From assembly GCA_038231615.1 (NCBI GenBank), contig JBBRLA010000102.1, positions 1 to 17,263 on the forward strand: 17,263 nt of DNA, read 5' to 3'. A program made the position numbers and the translations under genes. Origin of the DNA: JBBRLA01 sp038231615 (GTDB taxonomy: Bacteria > Myxococcota_A > Polyangia > Palsa-1104 > JAEUJZ01). Shown here in pieces: positions 15,113 through 17,263 of the stretch. Position 1 is the first letter of the stretch. Every line of letters starts with the position of its first letter. Below the pieces are notes generated by a model that did no database searches, had not been told where the DNA came from, and worked only from the letters and a program-made list of their open reading frames with translations.

Positions 15113-17263
15113 ATGGAACAAGCCACCCAGCACAACGGGCCCGATCCCCTTTGGCCCCAAAACGAAACCGATCGCCCCGACCGGCCGGTCCGCGCCATCA
15201 TTGAACGGCTCAACCTGGACTCCTGCATCTCCCAGGAGCAACGCCTCTTGGTTCTCACGGGCCAGGCCAAGGCGCTCTGCGACACCGCCGAAATCCTGCA
15301 AGAGGCGCAGGCCGAGCTGAAACACGAGACGGCCAGCGTCCGGGAGCGGTCCCGCGAGGCCGAGCATGACCGGGTTTGCCGGCGCCTGGACTACGAATGC
15401 GTGGTGCTGAAGATCGAGGATGAGGGCCTCTACCGGTTGCATGGATTCAACACCCCGGAGCAGATGGCAAAGGACCGGGGACTGCTGTGGCCCGGCGAAA
15501 AGATCGACGATCGGTGGCGCCGGGAGTATCGCGCCATCGCGAAGACTCTTCCGGACGAGGCGGCCTACTCACGCAACGGCAGCATCACGCTGAAGGGGAA
15601 GATGGCGAGGCTGAAGTCGCCCAGGTGCCGGGACCTCTTCATCGATTTGTTGATCGAGGGCGAGTCCCCGACGATCTTGCTTTGCGGGGTCAAGGCGGCC
15701 CAGACCGCCCTGCTGCAAGAGGAGACGGAGGACAGGGCGCGGGCCAGGGCGATCGAGGCGATGATGGCAGAGTCGCCGAAACGGGGAGGGACGGCGATTT
15801 CAGGCACGGAGGTCAGCGAACTCAGACAGGAGGTCGGCGAACTCAGGCAGAAAATGGATCAGGTCTTCCAAGATGTCCGTGAGATCAAAGCGAATTCCGC
15901 GCTGCTGCTGAAGGCGCTGAACAACGGGATTCAGGGGATCGCGCGGGCAGCGGAGGCCCCGGAGGCAAACGTCACACCCACCAAGCCGGAGCCCGGACAG
16001 GACGGCCGGCGCGAGAGGGTTCGCCCTGACAAAGGCGGGCCCGGCCGGGCTGGCCGGGCCGCGGTGCCGCCCGAAGGGGCCCGAAAGCCTGCGGCAGAAG
16101 CGACCTCGGAGACCCGGCCAACGACCGCCGCGGAAGTGAAGCCGACCGCTTCCGCGGACGTGAAGCCGACCGCTTCCGCGGACGTGATCCCGACCGCCGC
16201 GGAAGTGACCCCGACTGCCGCGGAAGTGAAGCCGACCGCTTCCGCCGACGTGATCCCGACCGCCGCGGAAGTGACCCCGACCGCCGAACCCGAACTCCCC
16301 GTGGCCGAGCGCCCCATGGCCGCCTTCGAGGGTCAGGAGTTCCTCGCCGTGTCCTTCCCCGCCGATGTGCGCAACCTGTCCGGCGCCGAGCGCCATGGCG
16401 CCTGCCTGATCGCCCTCCTGTGCGCCGCCTTCGTCCTGTGCACCCCGGTCTATAACCTGCGCTACCACTCCCTGCAATACGACCACGCCGACCCCCGCCT
16501 CCTGCTCTTCCTGGTCCGCGTCATCCTCCGCTTCCAGAACTGCGCGATGGAATTCCTGCCCACCCTGGATGAGCCCGCCGCCGAGGGCCTGGCCTTCCTG
16601 GAACAACTCTCCCGCGACAGCGGCGACGACCCCGCCGCCGCCCCGGCCCCCGCCATCGAGTCCTTCATGCCCAATCACCTGCTCGACTGGCTGTCCATCA
16701 CTCCCTATGAGGAGCCCGAGCGGCCCATGGCCTTCGTCCCCATCGAGGTCGTGGCCCCCTACCACGACCCCGAGCACCCCGAGGTCAGCGACCTGCGCCG
16801 CATGGTCTTCCGCCTGATCGCCCTGTGCGCCGCCGCCCATCAGGCCCTGCTCAGCTTCAAGACCTGCTTCGACGATGGAGACGGGGTCGCCGCGGACCTG
16901 GCGTACCAGATCAAGCTGACCTTGCAGGATGCCCTGGCCAACCTGGGCAAGCTGACCGGCGGCTTCTCCAAGGAGGTCCGGGAGGCCCAGGAGTGCGAGG
17001 CCCAGTGGGTCGAGGCGGAGCAGCAGCACCAGCAGACCCAACAAGCAGTGCAGGCCCGCACCATCTACGTCGGCGATGACTCCGTCGCCCGCCTGCACAC
17101 CGTCGTCGGCTGCACCCCCGACGGTCGCACCACCAGCCTGCATCAGGGCGTCGCCAACCTCATCGGCGCCGTCGCCGCCCCGGGCTATGGCAAATCCCAG
17201 GCCGCCGCCAACATCCGCGAGGGACTGCACGCCAACCTGCCCGGCCTGGCGGTCATGAACGGC
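15113..17263 (+). CDS. Large P-loop protein with coiled coils and a tandem-repeat linker (3' end outside the window)
   Basis: The frame is open for 717 codons to the window edge without a stop. The ATG at 15113 (MEQATQHNGPDPLWP) has AGG 9 bp upstream and follows a terminator-like hairpin. The frame is also open further upstream, so the start is moderate. Residues about 40-90 and 232-270 (ELRQEVGELRQKMDQ) are predicted coiled coils. Residues about 337-394 are a repeat linker. Residues 400-640 are helical, with two similar Cys/Ala-rich helices (HGACLIALLCAAFVLC, VFRLIALCAAAHQALL) that could be buried or membrane-associated. Residues 688-695 (AAPGYGKS) satisfy the P-loop pattern [AG]x4GK[ST], after CTPDGRTTSLHQGVANLIGAV. 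That context resembles HerA/FtsK-type ATPases, where a short strand precedes the Walker A site. Walker B and later motifs lie outside the window. A role in DNA transfer, replication or defence of the island is inference. Confidence 0.75.
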   Translation, partial: MEQATQHNGPDPLWPQNETDRPDRPVRAIIERLNLDSCISQEQRLLVLTGQAKALCDTAEILQEAQAELKHETASVRERSREAEHDRVCRRLDYECVVLKIEDEGLYRLHGFNTPEQMAKDRGLLWPGEKIDDRWRREYRAIAKTLPDEAAYSRNGSITLKGKMARLKSPRCRDLFIDLLIEGESPTILLCGVKAAQTALLQEETEDRARARAIEAMMAESPKRGGTAISGTEVSELRQEVGELRQKMDQVFQDVREIKANSALLLKALNNGIQGIARAAEAPEANVTPTKPEPGQDGRRERVRPDKGGPGRAGRAAVPPEGARKPAAEATSETRPTTAAEVKPTASADVKPTASADVIPTAAEVTPTAAEVKPTASADVIPTAAEVTPTAEPELPVAERPMAAFEGQEFLAVSFPADVRNLSGAERHGACLIALLCAAFVLCTPVYNLRYHSLQYDHADPRLLLFLVRVILRFQNCAMEFLPTLDEPAAEGLAFLEQLSRDSGDDPAAAPAPAIESFMPNHLLDWLSITPYEEPERPMAFVPIEVVAPYHDPEHPEVSDLRRMVFRLIALCAAAHQALLSFKTCFDDGDGVAADLAYQIKLTLQDALANLGKLTGGFSKEVREAQECEAQWVEAEQQHQQTQQAVQARTIYVGDDSVARLHTVVGCTPDGRTTSLHQGVANLIGAVAAPGYGKSQAAANIREGLHANLPGLAVMNG
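16121..16294 (+). repeat. Tandem 21/24-bp repeat encoding a TA[AS]-[EA]-V-x-P linker
   Basis: Seven consecutive units of 7 or 8 codons encode variants of TASADVKP and TAAEVTP (residues about 337-394 of the large P-loop protein). The DNA copies are nearly identical, which suggests recent expansion and a likely variable linker length. Confidence 0.8.

Noticed and set aside
14900..15442. 180-codon minus-strand frame as one full gene
   Set aside because: Its first two thirds mirror the start of the P-loop gene. Only the last 35 codons look protein-like, and these are listed as a remnant.
15800..17230. Long minus-strand open frame opposite the P-loop gene
   Set aside because: It is low-complexity Gly/Val/Leu/Gln with no motif, while the plus frame has coiled coils, a P-loop and no stop.

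Overview
The window looks like chromosome from a high-GC Gram-negative bacterium, probably a myxobacterium-like or other deltaproteobacterial lineage. This is inferred from a type IV prepilin behind a sigma54 promoter, several envelope lipoproteins, an ASPIC/UnbV repeat protein and an IS91-type remnant. No rRNA, tRNA or CRISPR array was seen.

Region 1 (about 250-6882) holds envelope and redox genes. An FG-GAP/ASPIC protein overlaps a small exported protein by 4 bp. Next comes an exported metallo-beta-lactamase-fold protein whose second half reads as a decayed copy of the same fold. Then follows a deiodinase-like protein with cysteine in place of selenocysteine, two EF-hands and its own C-terminal CxxC thioredoxin domain. 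A DsbA-type thiol oxidoreductase with a SurA-like N-terminus runs towards it, and the two coding ends overlap by 35 bp.

Region 2 (7009-12662) may be one co-regulated system. It has a type IV prepilin with a very large glycine-rich, repeat-bearing C-terminal extension, a single-pass membrane protein, and a two-gene operon for a secreted DUF6345-like protein and a lipoprotein. The pilin and the operon each have a good -24/-12 (sigma54) promoter. About 145-155 bp upstream of each lies the same bipartite sequence in the same orientation: CAAAATTTGTC, then CCC, then AAAAG. This is a candidate binding site for a shared activator.

Region 3 (12663-17263) is an accessory island. It carries an IS91-type transposase remnant, a HicB-HicA toxin-antitoxin pair bracketed by imperfect direct repeats, a DUF5397-like/VapD-like pair on the minus strand, and about 800 bp of decayed sequence with inverted repeats. 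It ends in a large open reading frame (at least 717 codons, open at the window edge) with coiled coils, a tandem-repeat linker and a P-loop.
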